The notes under the pieces were generated by a model. It was not told where the DNA came from. It saw only the letters and a list, made by a program, of their open reading frames with translations, and did no database searches. A stretch of 64,000 nt of DNA from Chitinophagaceae bacterium (GTDB lineage: Bacteria > Bacteroidota > Bacteroidia > Chitinophagales > Chitinophagaceae), in contig JADKAM010000001.1 of the NCBI GenBank assembly GCA_016715365.1, positions 496,001 through 560,000 on the forward strand, read 5' to 3'. The position numbers were made by a program, and so were the translations under genes. Below are positions 15,657 to 25,900 of the stretch, one piece after another. The stretch's first letter is position 1, and the number at the start of each line of letters is the position of its first letter.

Positions 15657-17462
15657 TTAATGTCCTTTCGATTCATCATCACCTACAGGTACATTCTGCG
15701 GTATAAATTCTTTACCGTCTTTTGCATAATCATAAGCACCACGGTATACTTCCGGAATTTCTCCAGGCCAGTTTCCGTGTCCCGGATTAATTGGTGTGGT
15801 CCATTCCAGTGTATTTGATCCCCAGGGATTTGCATCAGTAACTTTTCTTCCTTTGAACATGCTGTAAAAGAAATTGAATACAAATAACAGCTGTGCCGCA
15901 AATACAATCATCGATACAAAACTGATGAACTCATTCAGTCCGCTAAACATATTAAATGAACTCCAGCCGGAAAAATCATAATAGCGCCTTGGCATACCGG
16001 CTAAGCCCTGGTAATGCATTGGCCAGAAGATAAGGTATGCACCCACAATGGTTACCCAAAAATGGATATAAGCCATGGTATTGTTCAGATAGCGGCCAAA
16101 CATTTTAGGGAACCAGTGATAAACACCGGCAAACATTCCAAAGAATGATGCCACACCCATTACGATATGGAAGTGAGCCACTACAAAATAAGTATCGTGT
16201 AAATGAAGATCAAGTGCAGAGTTACCTAAGAAGATACCTGTTAAACCACCACTGATAAATAAACTTACAAAACCAATGGCGAATAACATACCCGGTGTAA
16301 AGCGGATATTAGCACGCCACAAAGTAGTAAGCCAGTTAAACACTTTAATAGCAGATGGTACCGCAATTAATAAAGTAAGTAATACAAACACCGAACCCAG
16401 GAAAGGGTTAAGGCCGGTTACAAACATATGATGCGCCCAAACCAGGAAAGCCAGGATAGCAATAGCGAACACCGAGCCAACCATGGCCATATAACCAAAT
16501 ATAGGTTTGCGGCTGTTAACACTGATAATTTCTGAGCTCATCCCCATGGCAGGTAACAGAATGATATATACTTCGGGGTGACCAAGGAACCAGAACAGAT
16601 GCTGGAACAGGATGGCACTACCGCCTTCATTTGGTAAAATTTTGCCGGCAATAACAATATCGCTCAGGTAAAAGCTGGTACCCAGGTTACGATCGAACAA
16701 TAATAATATGGCACCTGATAATAATACAGGGAAAGAAAGTACACCTAAAACTGCGGTAAAGAACAATGCCCAGATTGTTAATGGCAAACGGGTCATGCTC
16801 ATACCTTTGGTACGCATGTTAAGAATGGTGGTGATATAGTTAAGGCCACCCAACAGAGACGATACAATAAACATGGCCATACTAACGAGCCAAAGATCCA
16901 TACCAATTTTTGCTCCGCTTGATGCGTCACCCAATGCACTTAAAGGAGGATAAATCGTCCAGCCACCACTTGCAGGCCCTGTTTGTACAAACAAAGAGCA
17001 GAACATGATAGTAGAAGCTAAAAAGAAAAACCAGTAGCTCAACATATTCAACATGGGCGAAGCCATATCTCTTGCGCCAATCTGTAAAGGAATTAAAAAG
17101 TTTGCAAATGTTCCGCTTAAACCTGCGGTTAATACAAAGAACACCAGAATGGTTCCATGCATGGTAACCAGTGCATAATAAAACTCGGGTTTTAATTTAC
17201 CACCTGCAGCCCAATGGCCCAGTAAATCTTCCAGCCATGGAAAAGTAGATTCGGGATACCCCAACTGTAAACGGAATACCACAGAAAACAGCCCGCCTAT
17301 GATTGCCCAGATAATACCTGTTACCAAAAACTGTTTGGCAATCATTTTATGATCCTGGCTGAAAACATATTTGGTTATAAATGTTTCATGGTGATGATGT
17401 TCATGATGTGCATCATGTGATCCGTGAACATCGGCATGGTGTAATGTGGCTGCGCTACTCAT
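15657..17462 (-). CDS. ctaD: Cytochrome c oxidase subunit I
   Basis: The 601-residue protein is the catalytic subunit with 12 core helices, low-spin heme a and the heme a3-CuB site. Features include GTILVFFVLTAG near the first heme ligand, the HPEVYIILLPAMGM motif with the cross-linked His-Tyr pair of A-type oxidases, HHMFVTG for CuB ligands, and HDTYFVVAHFHIVMG for the heme ligands. The His-rich N-terminus (DAHHEHHHHETFITK) is common in Bacteroidota. It reduces oxygen to water and pumps protons. It follows the subunit II gene by 53 bases. Confidence 0.97.
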   Translation of the reverse strand: MSSAATLHHADVHGSHDAHHEHHHHETFITKYVFSQDHKMIAKQFLVTGIIWAIIGGLFSVVFRLQLGYPESTFPWLEDLLGHWAAGGKLKPEFYYALVTMHGTILVFFVLTAGLSGTFANFLIPLQIGARDMASPMLNMLSYWFFFLASTIMFCSLFVQTGPASGGWTIYPPLSALGDASSGAKIGMDLWLVSMAMFIVSSLLGGLNYITTILNMRTKGMSMTRLPLTIWALFFTAVLGVLSFPVLLSGAILLLFDRNLGTSFYLSDIVIAGKILPNEGGSAILFQHLFWFLGHPEVYIILLPAMGMSSEIISVNSRKPIFGYMAMVGSVFAIAILAFLVWAHHMFVTGLNPFLGSVFVLLTLLIAVPSAIKVFNWLTTLWRANIRFTPGMLFAIGFVSLFISGGLTGIFLGNSALDLHLHDTYFVVAHFHIVMGVASFFGMFAGVYHWFPKMFGRYLNNTMAYIHFWVTIVGAYLIFWPMHYQGLAGMPRRYYDFSGWSSFNMFSGLNEFISFVSMIVFAAQLLFVFNFFYSMFKGRKVTDANPWGSNTLEWTTPINPGHGNWPGEIPEVYRGAYDYAKDGKEFIPQNVPVGDDESKGH

Positions 17463-17515
17463 ATTCTTGTTTTTTTATTCTACCGATAACTATCGGGACT
17501 ATTGGAACTCTTTAA

Positions 17516-18568
17516 TTATTTCTTTACTGGTAAAGCCTGTGATATTTGTTTACCTGCTGCACTGTCAGGTGCATTCTGCTCCATGGGCTTTGCAGGAAAC
17601 AAAACCGAATGTTCTGACTTTTGTTCAGCCAACCATTTTTTATATTCTTCCATTGTTTCAACAATGATAACACCCCTCATGGCATAATGGCTTGAACCGC
17701 ATAACTGATCACAGGCAATTTCAAAATTGAATTCAGGATTACCTGTTTTCTTTTTCATTTCTGCAGTGGTGATCTTTGGAGTAAACCATTGAGTTGTTGG
17801 AATACCTGGTACGGCATCCATTTTCAACCTGAAGTGTGGCAATCCCACATCATGAATCACATCCTGAGAATGGATCACCATTTTTACCGGTACCCCAACA
17901 GGAATGTGCATGGTTGTATTTACGTGTATATCATCCAGGCTCGCAGGATCTTCAAAATCTACCCCCAGGTTATTTGTTGCCGTATATAATTTGTAATTGG
18001 TTTTACCCAAAACTTTATCAGCACCTGGATACCTGAACTCCCAGGCAAACTGGTGGCCGGTAACTTCTACCACAATAGCATCTTTAGGTGCATCACCTGT
18101 AACTTTGAACCAGTATTTTAAACCAAAAACAACCAATACAGTTAAGAAAATTGCAGGAACAGTTGTCCAGATCAATTCAAGTTTCGTATTGTGGGGGAAG
18201 TAAAATGCTTTTTGTCCGTCTTTTTCCTGGTATTTAAAACAGAACCAGAATAAAAGGACCTGTGTAAGAACAAAAACTACACCCGTGATAGCAATGGTAA
18301 TGTATAACATGGTGTCTAACTCCTCTCCTTCTACAGAAGCAGATCCCTGCGGGAAAAGTGTTTTACCAAAATACAGTTCATTACAGTACCACACGCCAAT
18401 CAACCCAAAAACAAGTAAGCCGATCAACATAAAGGCATTGATCTTGTTGTTCTGTTTACGGGATTTATCCTCGCCTTTTAAAACGCTTACGTACTCACTG
18501 GCTTTTGCAATCTGAAAGATGACTACAAATATCAGTACTCCTAAAGCTATCATTAAAAACTCCTTCAT
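17516..18568 (-). CDS. ctaC: Cytochrome c oxidase subunit II with CuA site
   Basis: The 350-residue protein has a complete CuA site, CDQLCGSSHYAM, near residues 284-296, plus the second His in VIHDVGLPHFRLK and the aromatic path W in the TTQWFTPKIT region. Besides the usual two helices, it has two extra N-terminal helices (residues 3-20 and 45-63). The C-terminus ends shortly after the CuA domain with no fused cytochrome c domain. Electrons must therefore come from a separate heme domain, probably ActE or ActA of the adjoining complex III. Signal cleavage is not evident. Confidence 0.95.
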   Translation of the reverse strand: MKEFLMIALGVLIFVVIFQIAKASEYVSVLKGEDKSRKQNNKINAFMLIGLLVFGLIGVWYCNELYFGKTLFPQGSASVEGEELDTMLYITIAITGVVFVLTQVLLFWFCFKYQEKDGQKAFYFPHNTKLELIWTTVPAIFLTVLVVFGLKYWFKVTGDAPKDAIVVEVTGHQFAWEFRYPGADKVLGKTNYKLYTATNNLGVDFEDPASLDDIHVNTTMHIPVGVPVKMVIHSQDVIHDVGLPHFRLKMDAVPGIPTTQWFTPKITTAEMKKKTGNPEFNFEIACDQLCGSSHYAMRGVIIVETMEEYKKWLAEQKSEHSVLFPAKPMEQNAPDSAAGKQISQALPVKK

Positions 18569-18660
18569 GATTCAAAGTTATTTTCTGTAAATGTGATTCT
18601 AATTTCTTGTTTAATTCTCTCTTATAAAATTCCTGTGCCTATTTCAAATGTGTACTAAGA

Positions 18661-19914
18661 TTAAGTATGGTGAATCATACTTTCTTTCAGGAAAGGATGA
18701 TTTTTTGCCAGCAAAGAATGTTTGCTTAAATACCTGCCGGTTCCCCACATAATTAAACCTACAAACAAAGCTGCTATACCAAATTCAAAAAAACCTAAAC
18801 TGTAATGTCCGTGCACAGTGCCCGGCATTACCATTTGAAAGAAATCTATCCAGTGACCGAATATGATCAATACGGCCATAACAGTAACCAGTGTCCAGTT
18901 TCTTTTTGCTCCTTTCTTCATCAATATTAATAACGGACATAAAAAGTTTAGTATCAGGTTAAAGAAGAAAATGGCTTTATAAGGACCGGGTTTGGTTGCC
19001 GTACCAATTCTTTCTATAAAATATTTTGTTTCTTCAGGCTGATTACTGTACCATATCAGCATGTATTGAGAGAACCACAGGTATGTCCAGAAAACCGAGA
19101 AAGCAAACATGAATTTTCCCAGATCATGAAGATGTTCATCAGTAACATATTCAAGCTGGCCGCGGTTTTTTAAATAAATAACAAACAGGGCAATTAACGA
19201 CATACCCGAAACAAATGTACTTGCAAATGTGTACCAGCTGAACATGGTACTGTACCAATGGGCGTCAATACTCATGATCCAAAGCCATGGAATGGTAGAT
19301 GCAACAGTTAATGTAAATACCACACTGTATAATGAAGCCCAAACGGTATTTTTCCAAACCCATTTTTTTCCGGTTTCATAATCCATATTTCCCTGCTTAT
19401 CACTTTCCAGGCTCATGCTGCGCATTTTTTTACCCAGGAACCACCAAAGGAAAATAGTACAGAATGACCAGATTGTAAAAAACGGTACACTTAAAAAACC
19501 GCTCTTACCTTTTAATATAGGATCGTTGGCTACAGCTTCTTTATCAAGCCAGTGATAAATATCTGTGCGGCTGCCGAAAACAATCGCCATTAAAATAACA
19601 AAAGTGAGAATGCCTAAAATGGGTACTACGCTTGAAATGGCTTCAGATACCCTTCTGAATGCTACAACCCATCCTGCCATGGCCATAGTGGTAACACATA
19701 TAAAGAACATGGCCGCATTAACAACCAATAAAAAGAAAGTACTGTTTTGTAATAGCACAGCCCAAAAGCGGGTAGCATCAACATGACTGCCATGATGTGA
19801 ATGAATCCACGGTTGAAATCTAAATACGCCGTACAGTAATGCTACCAGGCCTACAGCTATAAGCCCATAGGTCCACTTTTTATAACTACCCGGTAATTGA
19901 AATTGATGATCCAT
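18661..19914 (-). CDS. actF: Alternative complex III subunit ActF
   Basis: The 417-residue integral membrane protein has about ten helices and is the smaller of the two quinol-side membrane subunits of alternative complex III. Recognisable blocks are GSYKKWTYGLIAVGLVALLYG at the start, MSIDAHWYSTMFSWYTFA in the middle and the WIDFFQMVMPGTVHGHY segment near residue 360. It resembles NrfD/PsrC-family subunits without heme. It is encoded between actE and the subunit II gene in the same order as in known ACIII operons. Confidence 0.92.
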   Translation of the reverse strand: MDHQFQLPGSYKKWTYGLIAVGLVALLYGVFRFQPWIHSHHGSHVDATRFWAVLLQNSTFFLLVVNAAMFFICVTTMAMAGWVVAFRRVSEAISSVVPILGILTFVILMAIVFGSRTDIYHWLDKEAVANDPILKGKSGFLSVPFFTIWSFCTIFLWWFLGKKMRSMSLESDKQGNMDYETGKKWVWKNTVWASLYSVVFTLTVASTIPWLWIMSIDAHWYSTMFSWYTFASTFVSGMSLIALFVIYLKNRGQLEYVTDEHLHDLGKFMFAFSVFWTYLWFSQYMLIWYSNQPEETKYFIERIGTATKPGPYKAIFFFNLILNFLCPLLILMKKGAKRNWTLVTVMAVLIIFGHWIDFFQMVMPGTVHGHYSLGFFEFGIAALFVGLIMWGTGRYLSKHSLLAKNHPFLKESMIHHT

Positions 19915-19939
19915 CTAATCTTTATTTTGAGTTAATGCT

Positions 19940-20584
19940 TTATTTTTTTACTACTGTTGCACTGTCTGTTTTAGCAACCGCTGGCGTTGTTGCTGCGGGT
20001 GCATTTTTGGGCTCCAGTGTTCTGATATACTGTACAATTCTCCAACGCTGCTCCCTGCTTAATTGGGAAGCGTAACTACCCATGTTAAGCTGGCCATATT
20101 CCATTACAAAAAATATTCTGCCATCGCTGTAACCGGGAGAAGCCAGTATAATATTTTTTACCCCGCCCACTTTTGCAGCCAGCGGACCGTTTGCTTCTGC
20201 TTTTGCACCATGGCAAACAGCACAGTTAATATTGAATAACCTGCCTGCTTCTTCAAGGTCTTTACCGGTTAAAGGATCCAACGGATTTTTTACCAACGAG
20301 CTTAAATTCAATAACCCATTGCTGTCGTTTGGTACATTAAATGGAAATAATTCACCTCTTTTTAAAGTACCGGCAGGTGGCAGGTTATTAAAAAATATTT
20401 TGTGCCCTGCATCATTGGGATCAGTTGTAAAAACAGATGAATCTCTTGCTGCATAACTTTCGTAAGCACGGCTGTAAGCCATATCAGGCATATAAACAGA
20501 TCCGGGGCTGCGTTTGTCTTTACAACCAATAAACACAACTGCCATTGACAAAATCAGTGTTGCTATAATTGCGGTTTTTTTCAT
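19940..20584 (-). CDS. actE: Alternative complex III subunit ActE, mono-heme cytochrome c lipoprotein
   Basis: The 214-residue lipoprotein has a lipobox ending VFIGC near residue 21. A single c-type heme site, CAVCH, lies at about residues 120-124, and a distal Met is likely in MGSYASQLS. The C-terminus is Ala/Thr/Lys rich. It is the periplasmic monoheme subunit of the complex and a plausible electron donor to CuA of the adjacent oxidase, which lacks its own cytochrome domain. Confidence 0.93.
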   Translation of the reverse strand: MKKTAIIATLILSMAVVFIGCKDKRSPGSVYMPDMAYSRAYESYAARDSSVFTTDPNDAGHKIFFNNLPPAGTLKRGELFPFNVPNDSNGLLNLSSLVKNPLDPLTGKDLEEAGRLFNINCAVCHGAKAEANGPLAAKVGGVKNIILASPGYSDGRIFFVMEYGQLNMGSYASQLSREQRWRIVQYIRTLEPKNAPAATTPAVAKTDSATVVKK

Positions 20585-20644
20585 TCTGATAATCTTCTTT
20601 TTATTAAGTAGGAATTTTATTTCCCCGTTCTTATCTGCTTACTA

Positions 20645-21235
20645 TTAATACCCTTTTTCTTCTTTGTACAGTTTTTGTTCTTTATGGTACCTGCCGATCC
20701 ACCATCCAGTTTCTGCCACCTGCACATTTATTTCCTGTGCGCCTGCAGATTGTAAAAAGGCCTGTACTTCGGCATCATTGGTTTTATCGGTACACTCAAT
20801 AGCCATCACAAAAAGGTCATCAGTAGCTCTTGGGTGAAAATGATGTTTTTTTACAAAAGGAGCCAGGTTACACAGGTAACAAAAGGTGAGTACCATACCC
20901 ACTGCCGAAAACAATACGGTTAACTCAAAAGTGATCGGTATCCAGGCCGGTAAAGCAAAGTTTGGTTTACCACCAATGTTTAAAGGCCAGTCTTTGGTAA
21001 ACACCCAGCTCATAAATGTAAGCGCTGTGGTGGTACCGGTAATGGCATAAATAAAACCTGCAGTATGCAGACTGGTTTCACGGATGCCCATGGCATGATC
21101 TAAACCATGCACGGGAAAAGGTGTGTACACATCGTGTATTTTGTATCCTGCCTTGCGAACATTTTTCACCGCAGGGAACAATACCTTTTCATCATCAAAT
21201 GATCCTACAACAAATTTTTTAATTCCTCCAGCCAT
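20645..21235 (-). CDS. actD: Alternative complex III subunit ActD (DUF3341)
   Basis: The 196-residue protein has two helices (about residues 58-80 and 97-120). The N-terminal cytoplasmic domain has the DUF3341 pattern (VVGSFDDEKVLFPAVKNVRKAGYKI split over this stretch, then VYTPFPVHGLDHAMG). The C-terminal domain contains FHPRATDDLFVMAIE. It is an anchoring subunit of ACIII without cofactors. It precedes actE in the transcript and follows actC after a 135-base spacer that contains a 7-bp-period repeat. Confidence 0.93.
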   Translation of the reverse strand: MAGGIKKFVVGSFDDEKVLFPAVKNVRKAGYKIHDVYTPFPVHGLDHAMGIRETSLHTAGFIYAITGTTTALTFMSWVFTKDWPLNIGGKPNFALPAWIPITFELTVLFSAVGMVLTFCYLCNLAPFVKKHHFHPRATDDLFVMAIECTDKTNDAEVQAFLQSAGAQEINVQVAETGWWIGRYHKEQKLYKEEKGY

Positions 21236-21243
21236 ATCAATTT

Positions 21244-21276
21244 ATTTACGATTTTAGATTTACGATTTCAGATTTC
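21244..21276. repeat. Short tandem repeat with 7-bp period (ATTTNNG)
   Basis: Four heptamers ATTTACG, ATTTTAG, ATTTACG and ATTTCAG run head to tail at 21244-21271, followed by a partial fifth. It lies in the spacer between actC and actD. Confidence 0.7.
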
Positions 21277-21319
21277 TTCAAAATCATAAACTTACTTAAG
21301 TCATTCTTTTTAAACATTG

Positions 21320-21368
21320 AACTCCCGGTTCCCCCTTCCTTCGACTACGCTCGGGACGGGCGGAGGGG
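21320..21368. repeat. GC-rich intergenic repeat-like element
   Basis: The spacer between actC and actD contains CCTTCGACTACGCTCGGGAC flanked by C5 and G5 runs that can pair. This motif is typical of dispersed intergenic elements in Bacteroidota genomes, as I recall them, and differs strongly in base composition from its surroundings. Confidence 0.45.
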
Positions 21369-21370
21369 GT

Positions 21371-22825
21371 TTAATGATGCGGATGCGCAACCTCTTCTAT
21401 ATAAAACTTCTCTGCATCTGCTTTTTCAATATCAGTCATCTTCACTTTATAATTTTCTCCACTGGTTTTTAAAATCGCTTTGATCTCGGCAACCGCAATT
21501 ACCGGGAAGTATTTTGCAAACAGGAAGAAGCAGGTAAAGAACAATCCGAATGTACCGAGGTAGAAACCGATCTCCCAAATGGAAGGACTGTAGTAAGTAC
21601 TCCATGACGATGGCAGGTAATCTCTGTACACTGATGTTACAATAATTACAAAACGCTCGAACCACATACCTATGTTTACAATGATACTCATAAAGAATGT
21701 CACCGTGATATTCCTTCTTAATTTACGGCTCCAGAACAATTGTGGTGAAACCACGTTACAGAACATCATCAGCCAGTAGCTCCAGCCATAAGGACTGAAC
21801 AGGTTTGCACGGTTTTCTTTAAATGCATACCACTCGTAAGGGTTTTGTCCGTACCAGGCTATGAATAACTCAGTTAAGTAAGCACAACCCACAATACTAC
21901 CTGTTAACACAATTACTTTATTCATGGCTTCAATATGGCCGATTGTAATATAATCCTGCAGGTTTAAAACTTTACGTACAACGATCATCAGTGTTTGCAC
22001 CATGGCAAAACCAGAGAAGATGGCACCAGCCACAAAGTATGGCGGGAAGATGGTTGTATGCCAGCCGGGAACGATTGAAGTGGCGAAGTCAAAAGATACA
22101 ATGGTATGTACCGATAATACAAGCGGTGTACTTAAACCCGCCAGTACCAGTGATAAAGATTCGTGGCGTTGCCAGTGCTTGGTACTTCCGCTCCAGCCAA
22201 AAGATGCAACACCATAAAACATTTTACGGAATTTTGTTTTTGCACGGTCTCTTACTGTTGCCAGATCAGGTAATAAACCCGAGTACCAGAATAATAAAGA
22301 AACGGTGAAATAAGTTGATATTGCAAATACGTCCCACAAAAGCGGTGAATTAAAGTTTACCCATAAAGGACCACGGCTGTTAGGGTAAGGCAATACAAAA
22401 AATGCCATCCACACACGGCCCATATGCCATATAGGAAACTGGCCTGCGCACATTACCGCAAATATTGTCATAGCCTCTGCTGCACGGTTTACACCTGTTC
22501 TCCAGCCCTGGCGGAATAATAATAAGATCGCTGAAATTAACGTACCTGCGTGACCAATACCTACCCACCATACGAAGTTGGTAATATCCCAACCCCAGCC
22601 GATGGTTTTGTTTACGTTCCACTGGCCAATACCATAGGTAACCTCCCGGTAAACACTGTACACCCCAAATAATAACAGGGCTACGCTGATATAAAATCCA
22701 ATATACCAGAGACGGCTTGGTTTCATCTCAATGGGACGAATGATATCTTCCGTTACCTGGTGGTAATCTTTATTACCATCTACCAGCGGTTCCCTTAGTT
22801 GCGATTCGTATTTCAGTAATGACAT
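21371..22825 (-). CDS. actC: Alternative complex III subunit ActC, NrfD/PsrC-type quinol-binding membrane subunit
   Basis: The 484-residue protein has about ten helices and an N-terminal cytoplasmic segment. The NrfD-like blocks are WWVGIGHAGTLISAILLLF, the LSVHTIVSFDFATSIVPGWH motif (positions near 235-255) and WFERFVIIVTS. It is the main menaquinol-oxidising membrane subunit of ACIII, on the periplasmic side next to ActB. Its transcript neighbours are actB upstream and actD downstream. Confidence 0.95.
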   Translation of the reverse strand: MSLLKYESQLREPLVDGNKDYHQVTEDIIRPIEMKPSRLWYIGFYISVALLLFGVYSVYREVTYGIGQWNVNKTIGWGWDITNFVWWVGIGHAGTLISAILLLFRQGWRTGVNRAAEAMTIFAVMCAGQFPIWHMGRVWMAFFVLPYPNSRGPLWVNFNSPLLWDVFAISTYFTVSLLFWYSGLLPDLATVRDRAKTKFRKMFYGVASFGWSGSTKHWQRHESLSLVLAGLSTPLVLSVHTIVSFDFATSIVPGWHTTIFPPYFVAGAIFSGFAMVQTLMIVVRKVLNLQDYITIGHIEAMNKVIVLTGSIVGCAYLTELFIAWYGQNPYEWYAFKENRANLFSPYGWSYWLMMFCNVVSPQLFWSRKLRRNITVTFFMSIIVNIGMWFERFVIIVTSVYRDYLPSSWSTYYSPSIWEIGFYLGTFGLFFTCFFLFAKYFPVIAVAEIKAILKTSGENYKVKMTDIEKADAEKFYIEEVAHPHH

Positions 22826-22832
22826 ATCGTAT

Positions 22833-22867
22833 TTAGCTTTTAGCCTTTAGCTGTTAGCTGTTAGCTT
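22833..22867. repeat. Short tandem repeat with 7-bp period (TTAGCNN x5)
   Basis: Five head-to-tail heptamers TTAGCTT, TTAGCCT, TTAGCTG, TTAGCTG and TTAGCTT fill the region just upstream of the actC start, between actB and actC. Confidence 0.8.
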
Positions 22868-22952
22868 GTTTTTTATTTTGCCGGCAACACATCTTTGATC
22901 TACATCGTTGTGTCACTCACTTGTACTTTATTTTCTTTACTCAACCAGAGAA

Positions 22953-25900
22953 TTAAGCGTGTGCTTTCTCTTCTTTCTTTGCTTCGCCTCCTTTTTCTTC
23001 TTCTACTCCAATATGCCTGTCGGTATTCCGCACTTTTGCCAGGTAACTTACGTTTGGCAACACGTGCAACTGCTCCATTACATAAAAAGCACGGTGTTTC
23101 TGATCTACGTTTCTGATCTTATATACATCACTTTCCTTGTCATTAACATTACCAAAGCTGATAGCATGTGTAGGACAGGCCTGCATACAGGCTGTTTTTA
23201 CATTGCGTACCATGGTTGGGTCCTGTTGTTTTTTCGCTTCCAGTTTGGTCTCCTGTAAACGCTGAACACAGAAAGAACATTTTTCGATAACCCCCCTTGA
23301 ACGAACGGTAACATCAGGATTTAAAACCATCCTGGTCAGATCATCATTCATCTGCAATACACTCTCATCCATGTATTCGCCTATCATTGGGTTCTGATTA
23401 TCCGGGAAACTATCGGCTCCGGTATAATCCAGCCAGTTAAAGCGACGTACTTTATAAGGACAGTTGTTGGCACAATATCTTGTACCGATACAACGGTTAT
23501 AAGTCATTTGGTTTAAGCCTTCAGTGCTGTGGTTTGTTGCTGCAACCGGGCAAACGTTTTCGCAAGGTGCGTTATCGCAGTGCTGGCAAAGCATGGGTTG
23601 AAAAACCACATCCACATCTTCGTGGTTATCGCTGTTGAATGTAAAATAACGGTCAATGCGTAACCAATGCATTTCATGTGCACGCTGCACCTGCATTTTA
23701 CCAACTATACTTACATTATTTTCGGCCGTACATGCTACAACGCAGGCGCTGCAACCGGTACAGGTATTCAGATCAATACTCATTCCCCATTTAATGCCCG
23801 GCTTATCAAAGTCAGGATAAATGGTTGCATCTTTTACAAAATCTTTGCTGTCATTAGCAGTTATGGCTAATTTTTCTTCAGTTATCTTTTCTAAAACTGC
23901 TTCGGGATTGGCTGTAAAACTTTTAAGATTGGTTTCATAAATCACCGGGCGGCTTTCGGTAAAACCATGTACCTGTGTTTGTGCCAAAGGATACATCGCT
24001 CCTGTTTTTTCAACAGTTGCAACTGAACTATATGAATTGGTTCCGTTGAAACCAACCAATGGATACACATTTTTACCGGCCCCCACTGCCGACCTGCCAA
24101 TATTTGCTGATGTGGTTTCTTTATCTGCACTTTCTCTTCCGTAACCAACTGCCAAAGCAATAGTAGCAGCATTCATACCTGGTAAAACAATCACCGGTAA
24201 TTCAACCGACTTACCATTTACTGTAATTTTTACAACCGGTTTTTCTGGATGAACTTCATAATCACTTTGCTTACCGCCTTCCTGGTTCATCACATCCAAA
24301 CCTAACAATGATTTGGCCATTGCCGGGCTCATCATAGCGTAGTTATCCCAGGTTACTTTAGAAACCGGATCTGGTAACTCCTGCAGCCATGGATTATTTG
24401 CCTGTGCTCCATCACCGATAGAGACTTTTTGATATAGGACCACTTCAACCGCTCCGCCTTTGGCAGCAGCAACTGCAGCAGCAGCTTCGGCTACTTTTGC
24501 ACCACTGAAAGCCCCTCCGCCAACAGGCATGGTTGCTGGTTCTACAACACCATCCTGTAAAGCTTTTTCCCATAAATCCAGGCTTCCCAATTTGGCGCTC
24601 CAGTATGTTTTAAAATAAGTTTCGTAATCGTTAACCAAACTACCTGCAGCAGCACTCCATTTAATTAAAGAAGTCTGGAAAGCACGTGTTTTAAATAATG
24701 GATTGATAGTTGGCTGCAGTAAACTGAAATAACCTGTTTTAGGTTCAGCATCGCCCCAGCTTTCCAGCCAATGGTGCGATGGAAGAATATATTTGCAAAG
24801 CTCCGTTGTTTCATCCATGGTTCCGTTAAAGGAAACAGAAACAACTTTTGCCAAAGCGTCTTTAAATTTTTTGCTGTCGCTGTAAGAATAAGCAGGGTTA
24901 ACGCCGTTGATCAAAACCGCACCAACCGCTCCGCTGTTCATATCATCAACCAGCTTTGCCATATCAGCATCAATACCATTTTTGTAGTTTGATGTAATGG
25001 CCCAGTTGATGGTAGTACCGTTGGCACCAATTGCTTCGTTGATGGCATTTACAATTACCTGGATGTTCGCATCATTACTTCCGCAAACAACCAAGGCTGC
25101 ACCTTTGCTTGCAACTAATGCAGCTGCAGCAGTTTCAATTCCTTTGGTAAGTTTTGAATCAGCAAGTGATGGTGCAGTTACAGCCCCTCCCAGTTTAGCC
25201 AGTAAAGCCAATGCAACAGCACCGGTTTCAGATGGTTTGTGGGTATAGCGGTCATCGGCGTTACTGCCAGTCAGACTGATCATACTTTCAAACTGAAAGT
25301 GTTTGCTGAGTTCCGGCTTTTCGCCTTTTATTTTCCTGTTTTGCGAATATTGATTGTTGAATTCTGCAGGGCTGAGCCAGGTTCCCAGAAAATCGGCACC
25401 CAGACTTACAATTACTTTAGCCTTATCAAAATGATAAGAAGGAATTGCTTTTTTTCCGTAGCATGCTTCATTGGCCAGTAACATACCGCTGTAGCTTACA
25501 GCATCGTATTGTACGTGGCGGCTGCCGGAATGTTTGTCAATAAATTCTTTTATAATTGCTAAGGTAGTTGGTGAGTTTACAGTTGCTGTAAGCAGTGCAA
25601 ATGATTTACCGGCAACAGCAGCTTCAACCATTTTATCAAATGCATCAAAGCCGGTAACTTCTTTAAATCCTTTACCGTCTTTTTGCATGGGGTAACGAAG
25701 GCGGGTATTATCGTACAAATCCAGTACAGAAGCCTGTGCCTGTGCAGTAGTACCACCATTGGTAATGGTTGATAATTCGTTCCCTTCAATCTTTATTGGC
25801 CTGCCGTCTCTTTGTTTTACTACTACCGAAATGGTATCACCACCATTAACATAGGTAGAAGCATAATAATTGGCAATGCCCGGTATTACACTTTGTGGTT

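Noticed and set aside
17483..17496. CCGATAACTATCGG hairpin between ctaC and ctaD as a terminator
   Set aside because: The stem is only 5-6 bp with no T run, so it is unlikely to stop transcription; it resembles a dispersed intergenic motif.
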